Shown piece after piece: positions 44,549 through 54,919 of a stretch of 64,000 nucleotides of DNA. This DNA comes from Hydractinia symbiolongicarpus (taxonomy: Eukaryota > Cnidaria > Hydrozoa > Anthoathecata > Hydractiniidae). The translations under genes and the position numbers were made by a program. How positions within the stretch are numbered: the stretch's first letter is position 1; each line of letters opens with the position of its first letter. The DNA lies in assembly GCF_029227915.1 (NCBI RefSeq), contig NC_079887.1, forward strand, positions 9,114,001 to 9,178,000. The letters are read 5' to 3'. The notes below the pieces were generated by a model that did no database searches, was not told where the DNA came from, and was given only the letters and a program-made list of their open reading frames with translations.

Positions 44549-45793
44549 TGCTGATGTGGTTCTTTTTAAGAATAAAATCCACTGGCAATTCTTATAGATG
44601 AAATCTTTTTTGCTTTAATTTAGACATTTTCAATCGCATTTATATGCTATGTACAGGTGCAAAGTATTATTGTGGAAATTTTTTTCCTTTGAAGGATTTT
44701 TGTAGTCTTTTTATTGTTATCGGTAAAAAGCAATTATATTTAGTTTAATAGAAAACCTACTAACAATTTAAAGAAATTTAAACATCTTTTTACACTTTCC
44801 CACCAAATCTTTGTTACAAAGATATTGGTGCTTGAAGGTTTTTTGATGACCTCCTCAACCCATCTAATCCGACAAGTATGAGTTGATCCCACTTTCGGAA
44901 GTTGGTCCAATTTCGGTCCCAGGTGGTCCGTGGTTATCAATGTAGAAGATATTGGGCGTTAAAAGGCCTTTCGATGACGTCATCAATCGTTTGTGCTGAA
45001 ACTGGTTAGGTCCCAGGTGGCCCAGGTGGCTCCTAGCTATCCACTTGGAAGATGTCGTCAGTTATTTCCACCCGTGTCCAAGATACTTAGCTTTAAACTT
45101 TAAAGTGAAATGCAATTATGTTATCGACGTCAGTTCTAAATGTGTCATTATTTTTATAACGGATCTTTTCGATTGTCCTTCTGCCTAAATGTATTTTTTC
45201 ACAGGCCTTATTATTTCAATCCTGGATTTCAGGTTAGTATGTAAGCATTCGCACATAAGCAACTACCGAGCGCTCATTGTCACTTTCGTTCTATTACATA
45301 CCTTTAATTTTCTAAGAAAAACGAATACTCGGATACTTCCCTGCCAGGCAGGTAAAACATGTTTTAGAGAAACAGGAAAGAAACTGTTCCTGATGAAGGA
45401 CGTTTTGACAAACCGATCTTTCTCGTTATTTTAACAGTTTACATCTATCGTTTTTCTTTCGTTCTGATTCACTTTAATGAGTTGTACTTCTTCTTTAATT
45501 GCATGCCGCTATAATGCGCTAATATTTATCAGTTTACGAGCGTTGATAGTTTTCAGTGTTATACTTTTTGTTTTTTTAACACTCTTTGTTTAATTTTTCC
45601 GCAGCTTTTTATTTAATATTATACCTTGATATTTTTTTACCTTTTCCTAATATTTTTTTAGCTATGAAACATATCCAAATATGTCGAAGTGGTGCTGTAG
45701 AAACCATCGAGTTGATGGGTTACCAACAAAGCTAAAATAAGCTTTTTCTATAAATGAACATACATTTATAAAAAAAACAATTAGGACTTTAGT
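44549..45793. other. Intergenic, no gene recognised
   Basis: Between 44820 and 45060 are partial duplicates around GACGTCATCAATCG and 'tcggtcccaggtgg', probably transposon debris. No supported exon. Confidence 0.4.
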
Positions 45794-46385
45794 TACATTA
45801 CGAACTAAAATTTTTGGCGGAAAAACTTTCAGACACAATTTTTATTTCAGCGGAAAAATTTTTGGACAAGTTTTATAAAGTCAAAAAATGTGTGGGTAAG
45901 TTTTGTGAACGAATTTTAACCAAATGTCAAAAGCATTGATTACGGGAAATGACACAAAAAAAAGGCTAGAAGCATTTTTCTATATTATAATGCCCGTATA
46001 CGTCTGTCCGTCCGTCCGTACGTCTGTCTGTCACGCAAAATGGTAGCTTAGCTGCGCAATAGCGAGAAGCACGCAATGCAGTATAAAAAGGACGGGCGAA
46101 CCCGTGGATTTTTCACGGGCTAACAACTAATTTATATATATTCAATCAAGATCTAAGAAAGGGTCTTTAAGATCCAACTTTATAGATAGAGCCTCCAGGT
46201 AAATGTGAAAATAAAATTTATAAGTTCAAAAACGGCATTTTTTATTGATTTTCTAATTACCCTATATATATTTTCTATGCACTGGTCCTTTATTAAAAAG
46301 AATAGAAAAAATTTCGGACGGAAAAATTTTCGGACAAAATAATCCAAAATTTTTCCGCCCGAAAATTTTCGTTTCTAATGTACAT
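45794..46385. mobile_element. Probable TIR element with a nested Helitron-like copy
   Basis: The left end (45794-45840: TACATTACGAAC, AAAATTTTTGGCGG, AAAAACTTTCAGACA) is mirrored at the right end (46310-46385, where the inverse reads ACATTAGAAACGAAAATTTT then CGGGCGGAAAAATTTT). Imperfect inverted repeats of ~35-45 bp therefore bracket about 590 bp. A Helitron-like copy occupies 45979-46130 inside. No transposase is present; boundaries are approximate. Confidence 0.5.
45979..46130 (+). mobile_element. Helitron-like non-autonomous element (copy D)
   Basis: Starts TCTATATTATAATGCCCGTA, contains GTCTGTCCGTCCGTCCGTAC and GGACGGGCGAACC, has the hairpin CCCGTGGATTTTTCACGGG, and ends CTAACAACTAA before T. 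It is 152 bp, essentially full length for this family, nested inside the TIR element at 45794-46385. Confidence 0.7.
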
Positions 46386-49300
46386 AAATTTAAAAAAAAG
46401 TAAAACACATTTTTAACTGGGATGTTTAACCAAAGTTGGTGAGTTTTTCCGAATTTGAACAAACAAAAACTGCATTGCTTACGTCTTGTCATTGTTCACA
46501 CAGCGGGAATTAATGCATAACATGCGTGAAAGCTTTTACAACTTATCTATAAAAACAGGAACAAAGAATTTTCATTAAATGTCTAACAAAGCCACTGTTC
46601 ATATTCGTAATTTCTGAACCTAAACGTCTTGCTTATGTATAGCAAAACATGTGCTTTTAAAGAATAACTACGCCTCCTCAATCACCATGGGTCATGCGAA
46701 TGTTTACAAAATCTTGTTCGGAAACTTATTGGTAGTGAAAGTGAACACGATGTCACTATAAGAAGAAGTAAAAAGTTGAAGGTAAGATTAATTTTAAAAA
46801 ATAGTAGCTCTCTCAATACGACTTCGAGACCAGGGCTTTTTTTGTTTTGTCCTCTTTCTCAATGTAAAAAAAACCTTAAAAGCCTGATGAGGTTGCTTTA
46901 CAGTAATGAGAAAAAATGATGAAATAAGGTGATATGAATACCAGTCAAAACCAATAATTTTAATGAAAGTTAATTCCTTTTTTTTGAAGCAACTGGCGCC
47001 ATGACAGTTCAGAAAGACAAGTGCATTTTCTCATGACATGTGAAGCAAATATTTCATTTGCGTATTATTTTAAGTTTGTTTTCTCCCCAACCTTCTTCTT
47101 GCCCCACGCGGTTGCTCACGGATTAATGACTATTTTTAATCACACTCGTTGATTTTATTAACATAATTTTTAACTTAGTTAGCTAAAATGAGTTTCTCTC
47201 CTACAAAAATTTAGACGCAAACAAAAGCGTCAGAGGAAATCCTTAATTCGAATCGACCAAAAAACATAAAATATTTTCCCATAGCCAAACTCCCATATAA
47301 ACCAACTAATCAGCATAAAGCCAGTGTCCTACATTTAATCCTTTTAAATGATAGGGGAATTAACCATCTTTGTTCGGGTGAGTGGGAACATTCAAGTTAA
47401 AACATTAAAAAAGAAAGGATTTCCCGATGATGATAACGAGAGCAAACAACAATGGAATTAACCAATCAAAAACCGCAGAAAATTTGTTTGTAACCTAGCG
47501 TAATTTTTCCCACCTCCACTGTTCCAATTTCCTGATGGTAAGAAAAATTATGTTGGGTCTCTTAGTTTTTAAAGGCGGGTACAAACAGCCAACATGTGGT
47601 TTTAGCCTTTTTTTGACGATGATGTCGGCAAACATTTATTGAATATTGGCCAACTTTTTTGACTATTTTTTCCTTACCCAATATGTTGATACCTAAAGCA
47701 AACCGAACTAACATGCTGGCCAACATTTAGGTCAGCGAGTGTTGGTCAAAATGTTGGGGAACATGTTGCTTAGATTGCGTCTACTTTAAGATAAGGAGCA
47801 TAAAAGTTTTGCTACTTATGCATGAACCAATTGTTGTTATCCCTTCTAACTGTGACAACTGAAAAATTACCGCAAAAAAATTGCCATACGTTTATATGTT
47901 TCAAATGTCAAAGTATACAACTCTGAAAGAAGCAAACACACATGACACTGCACTTTCTTCATAATTTAAATTTCAAAATCTTAAAAACCGATCAAGATTT
48001 ATAAAAAATGAATTAGTGAGATTGATTTTTTTTACTTTACCCCACCTACAGTGACGTAAGTCTTAATTTGATTATCATTTTCAAAATGGTGGCAGAGCGA
48101 ATTAAACGAAGGTTCCTGCCTCGAACAATCAGTGTTTTTTTTTTAAAAAAAATTGCTTCCTAATACCATCTGCTTTAGGTAGGTTTTTTATTTATTTTTC
48201 TTTCCTTGTTACACAAAAAATGTTCGTAATAAAAACGTTTCTTCAATTAAAAATTTCCTTGCGGAAGGTCGTTTATCAAATTAGAGAAACATCGTGCATA
48301 AAATAGACATTTTTTAGTTTCTTTTCCTTTTTTCTTTATCAATGCAATTATTCATATTGTTATTGGAGCAGGGAATTTGAACTATGCTTAATCATTCTTC
48401 CGTTTTTTCCTTTAATTATTTATAAAAACTTAATAGGAATTATAAAAAAAATAATAGATGATTTTGAGGATTGAACTAGGGCTACAGAAACAATTTAATC
48501 GGATAATGTTGGCTGGAATAAAAAGCTCTTATACAAAACTGAATAAAAATTAGAAAGAATAACAGTAAATGAAAGCTAGTTCTAGCTAGCGAGATGGCTT
48601 CAGCAGGATGCTGCCTTGAAATATACGTTTGTAGCCAAAATTGGTTGTTTAAGATTTATACATGGCTAGAAAACGTGATCATATATTTATCTTTGAAAAC
48701 ACACGAAAATAAATATTCCTATAGATACAATGTATTGTCAACAAAGAGTTGCCAACTCTCGAGTCTAAGGTACATGCATTTCAAGCTTATCTCATAATAA
48801 TCCGGCTATTCATCTACTCTACTGTACTAAAACAAAGTGTCTTGGTTTTAATTTTTAAGGTCTAGTTTTGAACTTCTATTATAATTTATGTCATGCTTCT
48901 CCGTTGTACTTTTTTACCTTTACACTGTGATAAAATCTTAACAAATCATTTTTTAGAAAAAAACTAGACACCCTTTGAAAACTCAGTAAGCGCTAAATCA
49001 TTAATATTTTAGTTTTGCTTTCATACTGATAAAATTCTTGGATATTTAAGCCCAAAACGTAGAGGTGTTCAAGCAAAAAATGTTTATTTGAAATATCGAG
49101 ATTTAAACTTTGTAAGCAAGTATAATCCTATTAAAAAAGGAACTGAGAAAAAAATGTCCGTGATTTTATATTTCCCTTTTTATTTCCTTTTTCTATCAAA
49201 AAGCCGTAGCTATATTTTTGAATTAAAATAAATATTTTATGAATTATAATTTTTCCAACGATATAAAAAATAAAAAAAAACGACAAAAATAACGAGTTGG

Positions 49301-50279
49301 GTGTATTCATGTATCCTTAAAAAACAAAACCTCGATCCCAGGACCTGTTGTCTCTTTGTGCATATCAGCTGGCACCTATCAATAAGCACAGCGCCGATGA
49401 GAGACAAAAAGCCCTGGGAACGAGACTGTAAAAAACGGTCTTCAAAGAAAGTTCATTTTCCAGACCAAATGCAGCCAGACAAAGAAAGTCACATACCATG
49501 CAAGCTCGGTCTGCGCTTATAACCTCAAGCTTTGTATTTTACAAAACAACATCAAAACTGGTCAGTAAACCTTTTATTATCGTAAAAGAACCTCTTTCTA
49601 GTTAGTTAAAACTTATTTGACAAATTTAAAATGTGAAGAGTTTACTGTTTACGGCAATAGAAAAGTAAAAGATTATATTTCTTTTAGCATTGAATAATAT
49701 AAAATTTAGTCGCATTTACGGCTATTAAAAAGTTCAAAGTCCGGGCTAAAAACTAAGACCGAGCTTGAGATAGTTATCACTTGTCGTGATATGTGTTCGA
49801 TTCTCTTTTTTCGCCCACGGATGATACACGTTGTGCGAAAAATAAGATTTTTTTCTGTCCTATTACCAATGTTTTATTAAATTGCATTGCGATGGGCGTT
49901 TCAGGTTGTGAATGTTAATTACCTAATATATAAAAAACACAAGTAAGAAAAGATTTATCAAATCTATATTTATTTACTTGTGCGGTTTAAGCTAGAAGAG
50001 AATGGCAATTCACAAATAATCAGAAGTATCCTATATCTGAAATAATTTTTTAGTGAGATAAAAATGGTTAATTGAATCATCTCTTGTAACTTTCAGTACT
50101 TTTTTTTTATCATTTTGGAATAAAAATTGAAAAATATATATTAGAAAAAAATTTAAACTGACAAGGTTAGTTATGAAGCTTCTCGCACCACGATAAACCT
50201 GTACTTAAGGTTTAATATCATTTTGGACTTATTATATATCCAACCACCTAAGCGTTTAGCTAGGAGGAAGTTTAAATAG
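46386..50279. other. Intergenic, repeat-bearing, no gene recognised
   Basis: At 47590-47780 the phrases CCAACATGTTGG-like recur in both orientations (CAACATGTGG, GGCCAACATTTAGG, AAAATGTTGGGGAACATG), probably a degraded MITE. At 48575-48680 lies a copy of the GTTTGTAGCCAAAATT repeat. The remainder is AT-rich. The open frames at 48594 and 49301 are not supported as genes. Confidence 0.45.
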
Positions 50280-50379
50280 TATGGGCGTTTCTTTGATAAT
50301 GTGCGATCAGGTAAAACAAACCATAGTAGATCTGGCTGGTGAAATTATTTTTAAATTCTTTACTTTTAATTTAGAAATC

Positions 50380-50655
50380 ATGGAGTTACGAATAACTGTT
50401 CTATTTCTTCTCGTAATATCCGCCAACGCGTTTTTTAAAATTGGACGAAAAAGATCTCCACCGTCAATACTACAAGAAAAAAAATATGAAGAGTTAACTA
50501 CAAGATTAAATCAAAATGGAAAGCTTTTAGTAAATACGCTAGTGCTTCAAGCATTTCGAGAATTATTAAAAAAACATACACAAAATGTTCCAGTTCAACA
50601 TGGTATAACAGTTAACAAAAGGCAGAGGGTCAAGTATTGGCGAGAACAGCAATAA
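50380..50655 (+). CDS. Small predicted secreted peptide precursor (91 aa)
   Basis: From the ATG at 50380, MELRITVLFLLVISANA is a good signal peptide. The predicted mature start is FFKIGRKRSPPS, so a four-residue FFKI followed by a GRKR amidation and dibasic-cleavage signal lies at the very beginning. The rest is a helical, Lys/Leu-rich segment with more basic pairs (KK, KRQR) and no cysteines. An upstream in-frame ATG at 50281 would bury the signal peptide, and a possible splice acceptor (TTTTAATTTAG) lies just before 50380, so I chose the later start. Family not recognised. A neuropeptide-like role is inference from processing sites only. Confidence 0.45.
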   Translation: MELRITVLFLLVISANAFFKIGRKRSPPSILQEKKYEELTTRLNQNGKLLVNTLVLQAFRELLKKHTQNVPVQHGITVNKRQRVKYWREQQ

Positions 50656-51179
50656 TGTGCGTAAAGCGAAGCGCATGCGCTCATCTTTGCAATCATATCA
50701 AAAATTGTTTATAGTTCTTGGCGTAGTTTTTATTATATTTATGAAGATATAAAAAGTAAAATAATTATTTGTTTTGATCTAATTCTTCTGTATTTATTTT
50801 TATTTATATACACACAAGAAAAACATAATAATGTACTGTGGGAATGTAGTGTAATTCATTTTTTTATTTCTCATATTTTCATTTCATATAGATTTGTGTT
50901 ATTTCATCGCAGTCCAGCATGGATGAATACATTATGTTAGGCCATATCCATACTTTTAGGGTCGTTACGTTCTGGAAAAAATATTTCATATGGCCTTGTG
51001 TCGTTGTTGTTGTTGTTGTAAGATTTGTATGGTACTATACGGGGCGGGACGTGAAACAAAATCTTTCGGCGCTAAAAGTGTAGTTAGGTTTACATGTATA
51101 TATTTTAACCTGTCTCTCACAGTATCATATTTTCAGGCTAGACCTCTATATCTTAACCATTAAATAGCAAGCTTGAAAT

Positions 51180-52095
51180 TTGTTCAAACTGCTACTACCT
51201 GCTTAAAATTCAAATACTTTAGTTCTAGAGCGAATTTTTGCATTCTGTTTGAAGTTTCACACTTCTCTTCTTAGTCAAAACACTTGTCTTTTTAGTTAAA
51301 ACACTTCTCTTCTTTCCTCTGAAATCTTCTCTTCCATTCGAAACACTTCTCTTCCAAAGTGAGAAACACTTTTCTTCCATGAACTCAAAAAATTCACAGA
51401 CCCAATTCCGATCCGGAATATTGCTTGAGCTAGATTTCGCTAACCCACGCTTTTTGAATAAATGACCGACCCGTCACCTCCGGTTTTTTGTGTTTTTCAT
51501 ATATTAGGAAGACGAGAGTGAATAAATGACGTATCCGTTTAAGGCATTCGTTTATCTTTCTTAATACGCACGTTCTTATAAGAATACCAAAATTTTAACC
51601 AGGCTGGCCAATTATTTCTTTATTGTTCTAAACAAAATACGTATTGTTTTAATCTAAAATCCTAAGCCTGACATTTTTGAAAGGAAATGTGCTTTGCTTG
51701 GTTGACACCACCATGATTTTGAGGACTCTCGGTACCCATCTATTTTGCCATTTATTGTGTCTCTTGATAAATAAAATTAATTACTTTGCTACTGATCTGA
51801 ATTGATTCGTGATATTATTTTATGCATGCACATGCTTCGGAACCTGCTACAATATTTTAATAATATTTTTATTCGTAAATTGAGCACGTGTTAGCCAAGT
51901 ATGCTTCTTGCGAAAAGCGAAAAAAATTATACAGACCATGGGTGTAAAATTGCGGACCAGATTTTAAAATTACTTGTGAAGAGAAAGTTTGGGGCCACAT
52001 GCAGTAAAGTGTTAAGTGCAGAAGAGAAGTGTAAGAATATAGAAGAGAACTGTTTGGTTCATAGAAGAGAAGTGTTTTTAAATTGGAAGAAACGT
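51180..52095. repeat. Inverted arrays of AAACACTTCTCTTC motifs
   Basis: At 51264-51380 the motif (AAA)CACTTCTCTTC and variants recurs six or so times. At 51975-52090 its inverse GAAGAGAAGTGTTT recurs about five times. The left array directly follows a fragment of the TTAA MITE family (51180-51263). The layout resembles a foldback-type element of roughly 0.8-0.9 kb with repetitive ends. The open frames inside are not convincing. Confidence 0.6.
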
Positions 52096-53083
52096 TAGCC
52101 ACAGGGGTCATCGTAGATGCGCATTGTTTCCCCACTTTTTAAAAGCAAACTCATTTTTTTGTGCTCGTGGTTCTAAAAATACGAGCAAAATATGGCACCA
52201 ATGAGGTTCTGTACTAAAATTTATTAACTTACTTAAACTGCATTCATGAATGTCTCAACAGAACTTCAAGTTGGTTATACTAAAAATATTGTCACAGTCA
52301 TAAGACATAAGGTTGCCGTTCTTTATTTGTTAGACTATTGGCAATGGTGATTTTCAATCTCCTTTCAATAAGCCAGGTGATTCTGATATTCAAAATGTCG
52401 GATTGTTTACCAACATTGTCAGGACGTCGACGTGACAATTATCTTAATAAACATTTTGTGATTTGTTTTATAAACAGAAGTTGTCATGAAATGTCAAATA
52501 ATTGATGAGGAACAAGAAGCAAAGAAAAGCAGAAAAAGACAACAATTTTTCAGTTTCAGATTTTTCTAAGGTATGCTTTTTTGTCACGAAGGAAACACGG
52601 TTGACACATTGCGTCAATGTTAATGAATCCCAGTCGTTAATATATTTAAGGTGACGGCTACTTTTCTAGCATATTTGACAATTTTGGCAAGTTTGAGTGG
52701 ATGATATGATGACAATTGAGGGAGAACATCACAACAAATGCATGTTATATTTGATCATGTATTATTTTTATATATTCAATCAGCATAAAAAATTCAAAAA
52801 GAAAATTGTAGAAAGGTGTCGACAATTATTTCTTTCAGGTAAAGGCAAATAGTTAGATTTACGTATTCTATTATTAGAGGCAAACTTTTTTTATTGAGAC
52901 TATACGTTTGCAATAAAAGAAGATATATCATTAATAACTATTATCATATAATCGTATTTCTGTATGTTAAAATATAGCAAAAATGTCTATTTAGCAAAAG
53001 TTAAATATTTTATCTTTAATTTTAGGTATTGCACTGTTTGAAGTGACGAGTATTATAGAAAACAACATACTTACGTTTAATAA
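52096..53083. other. Intergenic, no gene recognised
   Basis: Only short frames; for example the ATG at 52484 opens 27 codons, lysine-rich, closing in TAA beside a GT. No domain or structure is supported. Confidence 0.35.
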
Positions 53084-53439
53084 ATGTCTGTTTTCATGAA
53101 AAAGGACTTACTACAACAGGACAAAGTGTTCAATCTAGGTGCATTTAATGATTTCGCTAAAAATGTTGATGCTAAAAGATTAAAAAGTGTAATATTGCGT
53201 TATATTCAAGGATTTTGCAAAAGAAAAGTGGTGAATACGTGTTTCTCACACTCGATGGCGACATTGGAGAAGCGATGTTTGTTTCGTCAATGGATTTCAG
53301 TCAAAATGATATCCAAATCGTAGCAAAATGTGCAATAATCACTAAAAAACTTTTATTTGAAACAGCGCAATATTTTACGGTAATATTACAAACCATAGGA
53401 GACTCGGCATCGCAAGCCGGATATAACACCACAGAATAA
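53084..53439 (+). pseudogene. Unrecognised ORF in two overlapping frames
   Basis: An N-terminal stretch in one frame (53084-53215: MKKDLLQQDKVFNLGAFNDF, then AKRLKSVILRYIQ) and a C-terminal stretch in another (53200-53439: KKSGEYVFLTLDGDIGEAMF, then FETAQYFTVILQTIGDSASQ) together look like one compact ~118-residue protein with a single frame change near 53200. There is no GT-AG intron in the overlap, so it is either a recent pseudogene or a sequencing indel. No family recognised. Confidence 0.4.
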
Positions 53440-53878
53440 ATATCTTTTCTCCATTTTAATTTGTTACGTCATTTCCTAGGAAATCAATTCTTTCAGAAAT
53501 AAGTCACGCACTTGACACATGCATAAAAGACAAAAAATTCAATTTTTTAAACCGTAGCGGTCATATTGTCATGATCCCAGGGTCCATTTTGTGAAAATAT
53601 CAAAATGCAACAAGTTGAGTACAAATAGGTTTATTGCGTTGAACGTTTTTATGGAGTGCTTTTAAACCAAAATAAATCAGCATAAAAAAGTTTCGTAATA
53701 GCTAAACTTTCTGAGTTTTTGAATTTAGGCATGTTAGGGAAGGGCGACTAGACTTTATTGAGGAAAAAGCTCTAGAATCTTTTAAAGCTGGGTATCGCCA
53801 AGAAACAAAAAATAACACGGAAAAAGACTAAACAAATTCACTCTTTCGTAAACATACAAGTGTGATAACGTGAGTCTA

Positions 53879-54919
53879 TCACATCAGGGTATCTGTGAAT
53901 GGAACCAAACCAGTAGTTGAAGCGTTATTTATTCGAGGTCTCATTTTGTCTCGTATTGGTACGCAATGTTGATGGTGAGCAAGCAATAAGAGACAAGGAT
54001 TGGATACAGTATAATTCAACTTCTTCTTGAAAATCCATATTAAAACATTCTCTATGCCATTAAGATATTGCTTGAAGTTCATTAAACGTAATATATTTGA
54101 TGTAAATGTATTTTTCCTGACGTAAAACATAAATACATCATGACTGCCGAGATATTTTTGATGTCGTTCGTCACAGTTTGGACTCTCCCTTGAGTAGTAA
54201 CATGAAGTAGTAGCCGGTTGTCTTGTAATGGCGTACATTATTCTCTTCTCCTTCATATATTTATAGGGAATTTGATCCCAGCCTTTTCCGAATAGAATAT
54301 CTTGATGTCCAATCATAATCAATTTACCTAAAAGACACTTAGATGCATATTCAAAATACGTCTGTAATGAAACCGTTTTATTTTCTAAATGTAGTACAAG
54401 CTTTTGACTGTTCTGTAATTTCAGCGAATGTAAATATCGCAAGGTACTTTCTTTTTCCAGAAAAACAAAAATCTGTTCAACGTGTGGATGATTTAAGTTG
54501 GACTGTAACGTATGTAGTAATTCACTCAGCCTTGCTTTAAATTCTTTGACAGTTGGTGTTCTGTTGTTGTATATTAAACGCTCTGTTTTGTACGACTCCT
54601 CGTAGATAGGAACAAAGTTCGTGAGAAACAATGCATTAGAAATGTTTACAATATGGCTTCTGTTGGATTGAAAGCATCCTTTCAGACTAAGTTGAGCATT
54701 GTTTTTTTGACCATATTTCATCCGTGGGATGAGAGTGTACCAGAAAATTTCAGTTTGTTTTTCAGAAACTTCAATTTCAATAGAATGGTTAAATGGTTTG
54801 GTCATTTTTATGCCTTTGTCGGCACTATTTAGTCTTTTCGAAAGATGTTTTTGCGCGACTATAAAAAGTGCGATGATGGATATGATAGCGATTATACGAA
54901 TGACCATTTTAAGATTCAT
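53879..54919 (-). CDS. Type II membrane glycosyltransferase-like protein, single exon
   Basis: 346 intact residues. A short cytosolic tail and one membrane anchor (residues ~6-23, VIRIIAIISIIALFIVAQ) give the type II topology of Golgi enzymes. The luminal part has several N-glycosylation sites. It carries a C-terminal block typical of an uncharacterised GT-A-like family found in animals and plants: LIMIGHQDILFGKGWDQI (200-217), TRQPATTSC (232-240), GSHDVFMF (258-265), GIENVLIW (288-295), NPCLLLLAHHQHC (307-319) and RPRINN (327-332). A compact DxD-type site is not certain; the GHQD at 204-207 and GSHD at 258-261 are the best acidic candidates. The donor and acceptor are unknown. Intronless, possibly a lineage-specific duplicate. 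Confidence 0.7.
   Translation of the reverse strand: MNLKMVIRIIAIISIIALFIVAQKHLSKRLNSADKGIKMTKPFNHSIEIEVSEKQTEIFWYTLIPRMKYGQKNNAQLSLKGCFQSNRSHIVNISNALFLTNFVPIYEESYKTERLIYNNRTPTVKEFKARLSELLHTLQSNLNHPHVEQIFVFLEKESTLRYLHSLKLQNSQKLVLHLENKTVSLQTYFEYASKCLLGKLIMIGHQDILFGKGWDQIPYKYMKEKRIMYAITRQPATTSCYYSRESPNCDERHQKYLGSHDVFMFYVRKNTFTSNILRLMNFKQYLNGIENVLIWIFKKKLNYTVSNPCLLLLAHHQHCVPIRDKMRPRINNASTTGLVPFTDTLM

Noticed and set aside
48594-48797. 67-codon plus-strand ORF
   Set aside because: Its first half is the GTTTGTAGCCAAAATT interspersed repeat; no evidence of a gene.
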